From Vagococcus penaei (GTDB taxonomy: Bacteria > Bacillota > Bacilli > Lactobacillales > Vagococcaceae): a DNA stretch of 64,000 nt. This document shows, piece after piece, positions 24,611-33,714 of this stretch (its first letter is position 1; every line of letters starts with the position of its first letter). A model generated the notes under the pieces. That model saw only the letters and a list, made by a program, of their open reading frames with translations. It was not told where the DNA came from and did not search any database. The DNA is taken from contig NZ_CP019609.1 in the NCBI RefSeq assembly GCF_001998885.1, positions 1,662,001 through 1,726,000 of the forward strand, in the 5' to 3' direction. A program made the translations under genes and the position numbers.

Positions 24611-25660
24611 ATGTCTGTTATTAAATTTGTCATTATTGGCTTAGGTGGTATGGGAAGTTATCATGCACGCGAGTTGATTAAGGAAACAGATGGTGTTATA
24701 GCATATGGAGCTTATGACATCAACCCAGAACAGTTAGTAAAAGCAACAGATTTAGGCTTAAAAGTCTATGACACGTTAGATGCTGTCTTGAACGATTCTG
24801 ATGTTGAGGCAGTTTTAATTGCGACACCAAATGATTCTCACAAAGAATTAGCAATTAAAGCTCTAGAAGCTGGAAAGCACGTTGTCTGTGAAAAGCCTGT
24901 GATGATGACGAGTGAAGAGCTAGCAGAAGTATTAGCAGTCGCCAAAGAAACGAATAAAGTCTTTATGGTGCATCAAAATCGTCGCTGGGACAAAGATTTT
25001 TTAATTATTCGTGACTTGTATCAATCGCGTGAGATCGGTGAGTTGTTTCAAATTGAATCACGTGTCCACGGAGCGAATGGTATCCCTGGTGATTGGCGTC
25101 ATTTAAAAGCTCAGGGTGGAGGTATGCTACTAGACTGGGGTGTCCACTTACTAGACCAATTATTATTCTTAGTTGATAGTCCCATTAAATCGGTCGCAGC
25201 TGACTTGAGTTTTGTCTTAGGGGACGAAGTCGATGATGGGTTTATTGCGTACATAACTTTTGAGAATGGCGTGAAGAGTATTATTGAAGTAGGAACGACT
25301 AACTTTATTAAGTTGCCACGTTGGTATGCTAAAGGTTTAGAGGGAACCGCAGTTGTTGAGGATTGGGACCTATCTGGACAGGTAGTGAAACAAACCGGTT
25401 TTATTGATCATCATCGCTTAGTTCCAATTCAAGCGGGTCAAGGACTGACTAAAACGATGGCACCACCATCTGAAGAAGCGACAACTATTTTTCCATTGCC
25501 TGATGGACAAGCAGAATTTACTGACTTTTATCGTAATTTTTATGAAGTGGTACGCGAAAATGCTGAACCCGTGGTTAAAAATACTGAAGTCGCAAGAGTA
25601 TTGGCTTTAATTGAAACTATTTTTGAAGCAGCTGAAACGAAGCAAGTGATTCATTATTAA
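24611..25660 (+). CDS. Gfo/Idh/MocA family oxidoreductase (2)
   Basis: This second oxidoreductase of the cluster (349 residues) has Rossmann motif IGLGGMGSYHARELI, catalytic EKP in KHVVCEKPVMM and C-terminal motif GGGMLLDWGVHLLDQLLF. It is only distantly similar to the first one, so they likely act at different steps or positions. The frame opens with TTG at 24605, but AAGGAGG spacing favours the ATG at 24611. It is the last gene of the cluster and is followed by a terminator. No transporter or kinase accompanies the cluster. Confidence 0.88.
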   Translation: MSVIKFVIIGLGGMGSYHARELIKETDGVIAYGAYDINPEQLVKATDLGLKVYDTLDAVLNDSDVEAVLIATPNDSHKELAIKALEAGKHVVCEKPVMMTSEELAEVLAVAKETNKVFMVHQNRRWDKDFLIIRDLYQSREIGELFQIESRVHGANGIPGDWRHLKAQGGGMLLDWGVHLLDQLLFLVDSPIKSVAADLSFVLGDEVDDGFIAYITFENGVKSIIEVGTTNFIKLPRWYAKGLEGTAVVEDWDLSGQVVKQTGFIDHHRLVPIQAGQGLTKTMAPPSEEATTIFPLPDGQAEFTDFYRNFYEVVRENAEPVVKNTEVARVLALIETIFEAAETKQVIHY

Positions 25661-25672
25661 GAGATAAAAAAC

Positions 25673-25711
25673 AAAAACTACTTTTTGACAATGGTCAGAA
25701 AGTAGTTTTTT
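25673..25711 (+). terminator. Rho-independent terminator of the sugar oxidoreductase cluster
   Basis: Arms 25673-25689 and 25694-25710 (AAAAACTACTTTTTGAC with its near complement), ending in T7. Confidence 0.9.
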
Positions 25712-25764
25712 TCAGTCTTTAATGTGCTACAATAATGGCATTATAGAAAGTGAGGGAATTTTGA

Positions 25765-26034
25765 ATGAAAGCCATTTTAACTGTGATTGGTCGCGATAGA
25801 GTTGGGATTGTTGCTCGTGTGAGCGCTAAATTGATGTCGCTAGAGATTAATATTTTAGATATTTCGCAAACGATTATGGAAAGTAACTTTACGATGATGA
25901 TGATGGTTGATTTAACACAGGCCACATCAGATGTTGCTCATATTCAAACGATTTTTGACGAACTAGCAGAAGAGTTAGAGGTCACTATTCGGATTCAACG
26001 TGAAGACTTGTTTCACGCTATGCACCAATTATAG
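25765..26034 (+). CDS. ACT domain protein (UPF0237 type)
   Basis: The 89-residue stand-alone ACT domain starts KAILTVIGRDRVGIVARVSA. Such small ACT proteins are thought to bind amino acids and regulate a partner. The gene is 12 bases upstream of the UPF0210 gene, a pairing widely conserved in Firmicutes as I recall. Function is not established. Confidence 0.9.
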   Translation: MKAILTVIGRDRVGIVARVSAKLMSLEINILDISQTIMESNFTMMMMVDLTQATSDVAHIQTIFDELAEELEVTIRIQREDLFHAMHQL

Positions 26035-26046
26035 GAGGGAAGTCAG

Positions 26047-27390
26047 TTGGAAATAAATCAAGTGGTTGAAACGATTCGCATGATTGATGAAGAAAAGTTA
26101 GATATTCGGACTATTACAATGGGAATTTCTTTATTGGATTGTATTGATAGTAACATTGAACAAGCGTGTCTAAAAATCGAACAAAAAATTAAAATGAAAG
26201 CGGGCCGTTTAGTTGCGGTCGCACAGCAAATTGAAGCAGAGTACGGTATTCCAATTATTAACAAACGGATTTCTGTCACACCAATTGCGATGATTGGTGG
26301 GGCAACTAACGCGACAAGTTATGTTCCAATTGCGAAAACGCTTGATAAAGTGGCAAAAGAGATTGGCGTTGATTTTGTGGGTGGTTTTTCAGCGTTAGTG
26401 CAAAAAGGTTATACTAAAGGCGATCATATTTTGATTCAATCAATTCCTGAAGCTTTAGCTGTGACTGATCGAGTATGTAGTTCTGTTAATATTGGTTGCA
26501 CTAAGTCTGGTATTAACATGGATGCTGTTAAACAAATGGGTCAGATTATTAAAGAAACGTCAGAACTTTCTGAGATGGGATGTGCCAAATTAGTTGTTTT
26601 TGCTAATGCGGTAGATGATAATCCATTTATGGCAGGTGCTTTTCATGGTGTTGGAGAGGCTGATTGTGTCATTAATGTTGGTGTTAGTGGTCCCGGAGTT
26701 GTTAAACGTGCTTTAGAAAAAGTAGCTGGTGAGCCATTTGATATTGTTGCGGAAACAGTTAAAAAAACTGCCTTTAAAATCACTCGTATGGGCCAACTAG
26801 TTGGTCAACTAGCATCCAAAGAACTAGATGTTCCCTTTGGAATTGTCGATTTGTCATTAGCTCCAACACCTGCTGTAGGTGATTCAGTGGCACATATTCT
26901 AGAAGAAATGGGCTTAGAGCAAGTTGGGACACATGGGACAACTGCGGCATTAGCACTATTAAATGACGCTGTGAAAAAAGGTGGCGTAATGGCATGTGGT
27001 CATGTAGGTGGCTTATCTGGAGCCTTTATTCCTGTTTCAGAAGATATCGGAATGATTGAAGCCGTTCAAGCGGGCAATTTGTCATTAGATAAGTTAGAAG
27101 CTATGACCGCGATCTGTTCTGTTGGTCTTGATATGATTGCGATTCCTGGCGACACGAGTGCCACGACATTGTCAGCAATGATTGCTGATGAAGCAGCTAT
27201 TGGCGTCATTAATAATAAAACAACTGCTGTTCGTCTGATTCCAGCTCATGGCAAACAAATTGGCGAGATGGTTGAATTTGGTGGCTTACTAGGCCGAGCA
27301 CCAGTTATGCCAATCAACCAAGCAAATTCTGATTTGTTTATTCAACGTGGTGGTAGAATTCCTGCACCAATCCATTCATTTAAAAATTAA
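26047..27390 (+). CDS. UPF0210 (PFL family) protein
   Basis: This is a 447-residue cytosolic protein of the UPF0210/DUF711 family. Conserved stretches include [33 protein letters not shown] and [20 protein letters not shown]. It is structurally related to glycyl-radical-like folds, but no reaction is established. It starts with TTG at 26047, seven bases after AGGAGGG. It is co-transcribed with the ACT protein and ends at what was a terminator, now split by an IS remnant. Confidence 0.9.
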   Translation: MEINQVVETIRMIDEEKLDIRTITMGISLLDCIDSNIEQACLKIEQKIKMKAGRLVAVAQQIEAEYGIPIINKRISVTPIAMIGGATNATSYVPIAKTLDKVAKEIGVDFVGGFSALVQKGYTKGDHILIQSIPEALAVTDRVCSSVNIGCTKSGINMDAVKQMGQIIKETSELSEMGCAKLVVFANAVDDNPFMAGAFHGVGEADCVINVGVSGPGVVKRALEKVAGEPFDIVAETVKKTAFKITRMGQLVGQLASKELDVPFGIVDLSLAPTPAVGDSVAHILEEMGLEQVGTHGTTAALALLNDAVKKGGVMACGHVGGLSGAFIPVSEDIGMIEAVQAGNLSLDKLEAMTAICSVGLDMIAIPGDTSATTLSAMIADEAAIGVINNKTTAVRLIPAHGKQIGEMVEFGGLLGRAPVMPINQANSDLFIQRGGRIPAPIHSFKN

Positions 27391-27425
27391 AAAGAACGAT
27401 TTTCCTTTAATAGTGGCTGTACACT

Positions 27426-27469
27426 AAATCGTGTTGATAGACTAAATTCTATCAACACGATTTTTTATT
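27426..27469 (+). terminator. Terminator hairpin in the ISL3 left end
   Basis: AAATCGTGTTGATAG (27426-27440) pairs with CTATCAACACGATTT (27449-27463) and is followed by T6. It can end transcription leaving the UPF0210 gene now that the original terminator is split. Confidence 0.85.
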
Positions 27470-27525
27470 TTACATAGAAAAAGAGACATTCTTATTTATA
27501 AAATTAAGTTACCACAACATAATTT

Positions 27526-28312
27526 ATGGATAATAATACAAGAAAACTACTCAATTTAACCGATGAAGCTTTAATTTTTGATAATAATTGGTTGTCTCGC
27601 GAAGCGAGACATGCACGTGCTGTAAATATGATAAGTGGCAGGTTAACTACTGATAGTAGAACATGTCCACAATGGGGCTTTTCTAAATATATCAAGAATG
27701 GAACCTATCAAACAATTAGTCAATTACCAGAAATTAAGAGGCGCCCAACCTTTCTAAAGTTAAATAAAGAACGCTATATTTGTAAAAACTGTCAGTCAAC
27801 TTTCAGTGCATCTACTGTATTAGTAGACGATTACTGTCAGATTTCTAAACAATACAGGAGGTTGAAACGATAGTGAAAATTACTTTTAAAAGATAGTTCT
27901 GAACTAAATTACTAGCGTTTCTATTATAGGTCATTATTAAAAAAGAATATGTCCTCCACCGAAGTTATAGATGAATTACTTTCTTACAGTTTTTTGTTAA
28001 AAACTGCTTATAATTACGTACAAGAACTAAAATACGCTTATAAAATAAAAGATTATTCCTTCTTTTTGGAGTTGTGTTCGCATGTTCCATCAGAGTTACC
28101 TAAAGAGTTCAAAGTAAAATTTAAGCTATTTAATAAATTTTCTCAAGGAGTTATAAATGCTTTTAAATATTCGTTCGTATTCAAATGGCTTTTTAGAAGG
28201 TATAAACAATAAAATCAAGGTTATTAAACGAGTAGCCTATGGTTATCGTAATTTTCTGATTTTTAATCGACGTATCTTTTTAATTCCAAATCAAGTTTTT
28301 GAAACCAAATAA
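27526..28312 (+). pseudogene. ISL3 family transposase, internally deleted and frameshifted
   Basis: The N-terminal 110 residues (from 27526) carry the ISL3 zinc-ribbon region: ICKNCQSTFSAST is intact, but the first pair reads CPQWGF instead of CPxCGF. After residue 110 the frame ends at 27873 and the central catalytic part is absent. A C-terminal piece resumes near 27950 (ELCSHVPSELPKEFKVKFKL), shifts frame near 28176 and ends in another frame with IKVIKRVAYGYRNFLIF, stopping at 28310-28312. There is no possibility of an active enzyme. Confidence 0.88.
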
Positions 28313-28436
28313 AAAGTGAGAGAATCCCTTCCCTCACTTCATTTAAATATATTCAATTTTGTGACTTCTTATTATCAATAATCTTGTCCATCAACACGAT
28401 TTGACATAGAGCCTTTATAGGAAAATCGTTCTTTTT

Positions 28437-29774
28437 TTATGCTTTTTTCATTGCTTCTTGCGCTAATAAGTTGAGGTAATTCCAAGGGCGATCAAAATGT
28501 GGTTGGAAGAAGAAATCTGAAATAGCTAGGTCTTCCACGGTCATTTTATTTTGAATCGCAAGTGATAGAGTATTAGCTGACTGAGTGATATCGTATTTAG
28601 AGATTAATTGCCCACCTAAAATTCGACGAGAGTCTTTATCAAAAACTAAAGACATGGTCACTTTTTCAGTTGTTGGCATAAATTCTGGACGATAATTGTC
28701 TTCAAAGACAACTGAATCAGCATTTATATCCATTGCTTTAGCGCTATCAATTGTCAAACCAGTTGAACCTATTTTCCAACCAAATAAATACAAACCAGAT
28801 GTTCCTTGTGTACCACGATAAGCTAAAGTATTTTCTTTAATATTCATTCCAACCAGCATGCCTTGGCGGACAGCATTAGTTGCTAATGGGATGTAGTTGT
28901 AAGAATTCGTTGGATTGTAGTGAACTACTGCACTATCACCAGCAGCAAAAATATTAGGATCGCTTGTACGCATATATTCATCAACTTTGATAGCACCATT
29001 TGGTAGCATATCAACTTGTTCTTTAAGTAAATCAGTAGTCGGTCTGAAACCAACACACATAATAACTAAATCGGCTTCAAAAGAGTGTGATGGTGTATGA
29101 ACAGTTGTCACGTTACTAGCGCTTGTTTCAAATGATTGAACATTTTCTCCAAGAGCCAAAGTTGCGCCACGTGCGATTAATTCTTTTTCTAAAATATCGG
29201 TAAATGGCTTGTCTAGATATTTATTTAAAATTCGATCAACACCGTCAATTAAAGTGACTTCTTTGCCTGAATCGATGAAAGCTTCCACTAACTCAATCCC
29301 AATATAACCACCACCAACTACGACAACACGTTTGGCTGTTTCTGCTTTGCGAATAATTTCATTCGCTTGATTATAGTTTTTACACAATAAAATATTGTCA
29401 GAATCAATTCCAGGAATAGGTGGAGTGATTGGCCAAGAACCAGTCGTCATAACTAATTTATCATAAGATTCTGTTTCAACAGCACCTGTGAGTAAATTTT
29501 TAGCAGTCACTGTTTTATTGTCACTGTCAATATTCGTCACATCATGTTCCATTTTAATGGTTGCCCCTAGAGCAGCCAATTCTTCAGGAGTTGAATAGAA
29601 TAAGTCTTGCGCATTTTTAACAACGCCACCGACATACAGTGCGATTCCGCATGATAAAAAGGATACGTTATCATTTCTTTCATAAACTAAAACCTCTGCT
29701 TCTGGTTGGTTTGCTAATATATGTTTAACTGCTGATGTGCCAGCATGTGTGCATCCTACAACAATAATTTTCAT
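28437..29774 (-). CDS. nox: NADH oxidase (water-forming)
   Basis: The 445-residue FAD flavoprotein of the CoA-disulfide reductase/NADH oxidase group starts KIIVVGCTHAGTSAVKHILA. It has the single redox-active Cys42 in SFLSCGIALYVGG, an NADH-binding motif VVVGGGYIGIELVEAF and an FAD segment IFAAGDSAVV. The whole sequence tracks the enterococcal water-forming Nox closely, more than the NADH peroxidase. It reduces O2 to water with NADH, regenerating NAD+. The upstream region holds two palindromes that may bind redox or metal regulators. Confidence 0.93.
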   Translation of the reverse strand: MKIIVVGCTHAGTSAVKHILANQPEAEVLVYERNDNVSFLSCGIALYVGGVVKNAQDLFYSTPEELAALGATIKMEHDVTNIDSDNKTVTAKNLLTGAVETESYDKLVMTTGSWPITPPIPGIDSDNILLCKNYNQANEIIRKAETAKRVVVVGGGYIGIELVEAFIDSGKEVTLIDGVDRILNKYLDKPFTDILEKELIARGATLALGENVQSFETSASNVTTVHTPSHSFEADLVIMCVGFRPTTDLLKEQVDMLPNGAIKVDEYMRTSDPNIFAAGDSAVVHYNPTNSYNYIPLATNAVRQGMLVGMNIKENTLAYRGTQGTSGLYLFGWKIGSTGLTIDSAKAMDINADSVVFEDNYRPEFMPTTEKVTMSLVFDKDSRRILGGQLISKYDITQSANTLSLAIQNKMTVEDLAISDFFFQPHFDRPWNYLNLLAQEAMKKA

Positions 29775-30239
29775 AAAATCTTCCTCTCAAATGAATTATC
29801 TCACAACAGCTAAAGCTTTGCGGTAAAGCCAATATAGCAAATGAGAATCATTCTAACGATGTATATGCTTGTGAACTTCACAAATGAATTGATAAGTAAA
29901 TAACAAAGATTATCAAGTTTTTTTAGCTATATTAGTAAAATAAGTTCTAATAATAATAATGAACAACTAAAATGTGTTCTTGTGAAAACAATATTTTTTA
30001 ATTAGATTGTGAAAAAATAATCTAATTAAAGAGTATTAAATAAACTAATTAGCGAAGTTCTTACTGGAATTATTATAAAAAAGTTAGTAATAAGTGATGT
30101 GACATATTAAGCAAAAGATAGTTTATAAGGAGATTTTACAAAAATAATTGAAAATTACAAGAAAAATACAGCATTAAAATTAAAAATTTACAAAGCTTTG
30201 TTATTGTTGTGCTATCAAATAAAAAGGAGCGACGGAATC
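29775..30239. other. Divergent regulatory region between nox and the phn operon
   Basis: This 465-base non-coding region contains TTGTGAACTTCACAA (29869-29883, a 7-1-7 palindrome) and TGAGAATCATTCTAA (29842-29856, a Fur/PerR-like 7-1-7 site). The latter lies in the spacer before an extended -10 (TGCTATATT, minus strand) of nox. On the phn side I see three TTTACA/ATTACA hexamers (30135, 30154, 30187) but no convincing promoter or PHO box. Confidence 0.5.
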
Positions 30240-31268
30240 ATGAAGAAATTACTCTCAATGATTATTTTGTCACTATTAGCTTTAGCTGTTACAGCCTGTT
30301 CAGGCGGAGCAACTGCAACGAAACCGAACAGTCTGCAAAAAAATGGGAAGAACGATGCTTTTAAATTAGTTTTTTATCCGAATGAATCAGCGCAAGAATT
30401 TGAAAAATCGCGTGAGGCATTAAAAGAGATTGTTGCTAAAGCAACGGGTAAAAAAGTTGAAGTTGTGACAACGACAGATTATAACGTTGTAATTGAGACA
30501 ATAGCGAATGGGCAAGCTAACATGGCAGTTATGGGTGCAGAAGGTTATATTCAAGCTCATAAAAAAAATCCTAAAGTTCAGCCAATCGTTACGAATTCTG
30601 GTCCAAGTGGGACACTTGAGGATGCCCTTTATTATAGTTTTATCGCAGTACCAGAAGATAAGAAAATTGAGTATCAGCAAGCAGATAAATATACATTAGA
30701 GCCAATTAAGGGAAAAAACTTTTCATTTGTTTCCAATAGTTCAACTTCCGGTTTTAAAGTACCAAGCTCGGTCATTATTGATGAATTCGGATTAGATAAT
30801 TCAGATGAATTAATCATGGAAAATAAATTTTTTAATAAAGTTTTATTTGGTGGGTCACATCAAGGGTCAGCGGTCAACTTATTGAAAGGTGACGTTGATG
30901 CAGCAGCATTTATGAATATGCCAGAATATTTTGAAGTTGCTTCAGGTGAAGAAAATCAAACAGGTATGGTCTATAAAGTACGTGAGACGGCGGGTGCTCC
31001 ATTTGAATCTGTTAGAGGTAAAAAAGTTCGTGTCATTAAATCAATTCCTGTATTAAATGCCCCAATTGTAGTCAATGAAGATGTCGTCAGCCAAGATGAA
31101 AAAGCTAAAATCTTAGCAGCATTCACCTCAGATGAGACCAGTCAGAATAAGGCGATTTTTAATAAAAAAGATGGGGATAATCCGGCATTGTTTGGAAAAG
31201 AAAAGGATGAACAATTTGTTGAAGTGGAGGATGCTTTTTATGAGCCAATCAGACAAATGTCAGAGTAA
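30240..31268 (+). CDS. phnD: Phosphonate ABC transporter substrate-binding lipoprotein
   Basis: The 342-residue PhnD-type solute-binding protein has a lipoprotein signal peptide ending LALAVTAC, so it is lipid-anchored at Cys20. The mature part has the PhnD pattern LVFYPNESAQEFEKSREAL and NGQANMAVMGAEGYIQA. It captures phosphonates outside the cell for the PhnCEE importer. The frame opens at 30198, but AAAAGGAGCGACGG points to the ATG at 30240. It is the first gene of the C-P lyase operon, and its end overlaps phnC by 29 bases. Confidence 0.93.
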   Translation: MKKLLSMIILSLLALAVTACSGGATATKPNSLQKNGKNDAFKLVFYPNESAQEFEKSREALKEIVAKATGKKVEVVTTTDYNVVIETIANGQANMAVMGAEGYIQAHKKNPKVQPIVTNSGPSGTLEDALYYSFIAVPEDKKIEYQQADKYTLEPIKGKNFSFVSNSSTSGFKVPSSVIIDEFGLDNSDELIMENKFFNKVLFGGSHQGSAVNLLKGDVDAAAFMNMPEYFEVASGEENQTGMVYKVRETAGAPFESVRGKKVRVIKSIPVLNAPIVVNEDVVSQDEKAKILAAFTSDETSQNKAIFNKKDGDNPALFGKEKDEQFVEVEDAFYEPIRQMSE

Positions 31269-32036
31269 GTTATCTACCAAAACGGTTCATTTAACAATCA
31301 CAGGGATTGAAAAAATTTATCCAAATGGTAAAAAAGCTTTAAAAGGATTGTCTTTTCAAGTATTTCAGGGTGAATTTATCTCAATTATTGGGCCATCAGG
31401 TTCGGGTAAATCATCCATGTTGCGTTGTTTAAATCGTTTAGTCGAGCCAAGTAAGGGAGCAATTTATTTAGATGATACCAATATCTTATTAACATCAAAA
31501 AAAGAGTTGCGATTAGTTCGTCGTAAAATAGGTATGGTATTTCAACATTACAATCTCATTCCGCGTTTAACGGTTATTGAGAACGTCTTACATGGTCGGC
31601 TAGGATATAAAAATACGCGGAATGGCTCAGTTGGTCGCTATACTGAAGTCGAAAAAAAGAGGCCTTTAAATTATTAAAAAAACTTGGATTAGAAGAAATG
31701 GCCTATCAGCGTTGTGATTCACTTAGTGGTGGTCAAAAACAACGTGTAGGGATTGCTAGAGCGTTAATGCAGAAACCTGATATTTTACTGTGTGACGAAC
31801 CGATTGCCTCATTAGATCCGAAATCATCTAAAATTATTATGGATTATCTCAAACAAATTTCACTCGAAATGGGAATTACTTGTTTGGTCAATCTTCATCA
31901 AGTCGATGTTGCCTTAGCCTATTCCGACCGGATTATTGGTATTCGTGCAGGAGAAAAATACTTTGATGGGGTGCCAGATGAATTAACCGAGGATAAAATC
32001 CGTCAATTATACGATTTAAAGGATATGGTGATATGA
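31240..32036 (+). pseudogene. phnC: Phosphonate ABC transporter ATP-binding protein PhnC, frameshifted at a slippery A7 tract
   Basis: The gene would encode a 265-residue ABC ATPase. Walker [10 protein letters not shown] and the Q-loop lie in the first part, and the signature LSGGQKQRVGIARAL and Walker B ILLCDEP in the second. One base is missing in an A tract (31652-31658, seven A), so the first frame stops at 31675-31677 after 145 residues and the rest continues in the -1 frame. The codons at the shift read GAA AAA AAG, an in-phase A AAA AAG heptamer like that of dnaX. A -1 ribosomal shift there, or transcript slippage adding an A, would restore the full protein. The ATG follows GTGGAGG. 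All neighbouring phn genes are intact, which argues against simple decay. Sequencing error is possible. Confidence 0.85.
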
Positions 32037-32821
32037 AGCAAATTGAGTATTTTAAGAAAAAAAGACAACAAACGTGGCTTTTATTTAGTGGGCTAATCAT
32101 TGTTTTTATTGTTGCAACGCTCATTAGTGGTTTTAACTTAACAGGCTCACTTCTGATTTTACCCCAAGGATTAGTGTGGTTAGGTCAAAATTTTCTGCCG
32201 AATGCGAATACACTAACTTACTTACCACTCATTTTATCCAAGTTAGTTGAAACAGTATTAATGTCCATTGCTGCAACGTCAACGGCAGCCATTTTAGCAT
32301 TAATCTTTTCGATTATTGGCTCAAGAGAATTAGGATTAACATTTTTTTTAAAAGTGTTCGTCCGTTTAGTAGCGTCGTTTTTTAGAAATATGCCATTGGT
32401 TGTATGGGCGATGATTCTATTACTAAGCTTTAAGCAAAGTGAATTTACTGGGTACTTAGCGTTGAGCTTTACGACATTTGGTTACTTGACGCGAGCCTTT
32501 GTAGAAACAATTGATGAACAGTCGGGTGCGATAGTTGAATCTTTAAAGGCCAGTGGAGCGAATTATTTACAGATTGTCTGTCAAGGTGTGATTCCAATGG
32601 CGTCAAGCCAGTTGATTAGTTGGGTACTTTTTTTAATCGAGAATAATATTCGAGATGCTACCTTGATTGGTATTTTAACTGGAACGGGTATTGGTTTTTT
32701 ATTTGATTTATATTATAAGCGTTTTGCCTATGATGTTGTGGGTTTGATTATTTTGATTTTGATAAGTGTCGTCATGGCGCTGGAATTATTAACAACGACA
32801 ATAAGGAGGAACATTATTTAA
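32033..32821 (+). CDS. phnE: Phosphonate ABC transporter permease (PhnE, first copy)
   Basis: The 262-residue inner-membrane permease has about six hydrophobic segments and the permease EAA-type loop (VESLKASGANYLQIVCQGVIP) that contacts the ATPase. It is one of two PhnE proteins in tandem, which would form the heterodimeric channel. The start overlaps the phnC stop (ATGA), and the stop overlaps the next start (TAATG), so translation is tightly coupled. Confidence 0.92.
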   Translation: MKQIEYFKKKRQQTWLLFSGLIIVFIVATLISGFNLTGSLLILPQGLVWLGQNFLPNANTLTYLPLILSKLVETVLMSIAATSTAAILALIFSIIGSRELGLTFFLKVFVRLVASFFRNMPLVVWAMILLLSFKQSEFTGYLALSFTTFGYLTRAFVETIDEQSGAIVESLKASGANYLQIVCQGVIPMASSQLISWVLFLIENNIRDATLIGILTGTGIGFLFDLYYKRFAYDVVGLIILILISVVMALELLTTTIRRNII

Positions 32822-33705
32822 TGGAGCAACAAGAAATAACGTTAAAACTAAGACAAGATGTGACGTTCCCGTTTGACCATGTTCAGTTAGGACGCAATCA
32901 AACGATTAAGATAAAAAAGTGGACGAAGCAACGTGTCTTAATGGTGAGCTTGCTAAGTCTGTTAGCTAGTGTCACGCTTTATACGTTGGTGACAATGGAT
33001 TATGGGAATCTCATTGTCATCACAGCATTTAAACAGTTTTTAACGGATAGTCGAACTATTTTTTTAGAGCCTACTTTATCGGGGCGTTTTCCGATTCAAG
33101 GCTTGCTACTTTCTTTGATGATGACGTTATCTTTAGCTGTCATTACAACAATCTTAGCTATGTTCCTAGCTTTTGGTCTAGCTTTATTAGCGGCTCGTAA
33201 TTTATCGTCAAAGCGATTATCTTATACGATTCGTTTGGTGATGTCAGTCATTCGCGCAGTACCTACAATTTTATGGGTTTTAATTTTTTCGATTATTATG
33301 GGTTTAGGCACAAATGCTGCAGTCATTGGTATGTTGTTTCATAGTGTAGCATACTTAACCAAAACGTATTCTGAAAGTATTGAAGAAATTGACGAAGGTG
33401 TTATCGAGGCTTTAAAAGCTAGTGGCGCTAACTGGTTTCAAATTGTCGGGCAAGCTATTTTACCGAGTACTGTGACAATGTTATTATCTTGGACGTTTTT
33501 ACGTTTTGAAATTAATTTTACGAATGCAATCGCAGTTGGTGCTGCCGCAGGTGCTGGAGGATTAGGATTTGAGTTAGCAATGACAAGTGGGTTTTATTTT
33601 GATTTACATGAAATTGGGGTATTAGTTTATCTTATTTTCATGGTGGCAGCAATATTAGAAATTTTATCAAATCGCTTAAAACATAAATATATTTCAAGAG
33701 GGTAG
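32821..33705 (+). CDS. phnE: Phosphonate ABC transporter permease (PhnE, second copy)
   Basis: The 294-residue second PhnE permease has a longer cytoplasmic N-terminus and the EAA loop IEALKASGANWFQIVGQAILP. The last third (AIAVGAAAGAGGLGFELAM) is typical of PhnE. It pairs with the upstream PhnE to form the phosphonate channel. The ATG overlaps the previous stop by one base. Confidence 0.92.
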   Translation: MEQQEITLKLRQDVTFPFDHVQLGRNQTIKIKKWTKQRVLMVSLLSLLASVTLYTLVTMDYGNLIVITAFKQFLTDSRTIFLEPTLSGRFPIQGLLLSLMMTLSLAVITTILAMFLAFGLALLAARNLSSKRLSYTIRLVMSVIRAVPTILWVLIFSIIMGLGTNAAVIGMLFHSVAYLTKTYSESIEEIDEGVIEALKASGANWFQIVGQAILPSTVTMLLSWTFLRFEINFTNAIAVGAAAGAGGLGFELAMTSGFYFDLHEIGVLVYLIFMVAAILEILSNRLKHKYISRG

Positions 33706-33714
33706 AGATAAACG

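Larger units (their letters stand above)
27415..28413 (+). mobile_element. Degenerate ISL3-family element
   Basis: The ends are imperfect 27-bp inverted repeats. The left end starts GGCTGTACACTAAATCG, and the right end read inward starts GGCTCTATGTCAAATCG. The 8-bp flanks are TTAATAGT and TTTATAGG (six of eight identical), a diverged target duplication. The element is 999 bp, shorter than typical 1.4-1.5 kb ISL3 elements, because the middle of the transposase is missing. Confidence 0.8.
27391..28434. terminator. Former bidirectional terminator split by an IS insertion
   Basis: The left arm AAAGAACGATTTTCCT (27391-27406) is the exact complement of AGGAAAATCGTTCTTT (28419-28434). Without the roughly 1 kb IS remnant and one target repeat, the arms would enclose a TTAT loop followed by T residues, a textbook terminator between the convergent UPF0210 and nox genes. 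Confidence 0.75.

Noticed and set aside
27949-28212. Separate 87-codon gene
   Set aside because: It is the C-terminal fragment of the decayed ISL3 transposase and has no start signals of its own.
29869-29883. Firm call of a Rex operator
   Set aside because: The half sites match but the centre is one base rather than four, so it is kept only as a candidate.
30135-30192. Three TTTACA/ATTACA hexamers considered as a PHO box for the phn operon
   Set aside because: Spacings of 19 and 33 bases do not fit the 11-base repeat of known PHO boxes, and the region is AT-rich.
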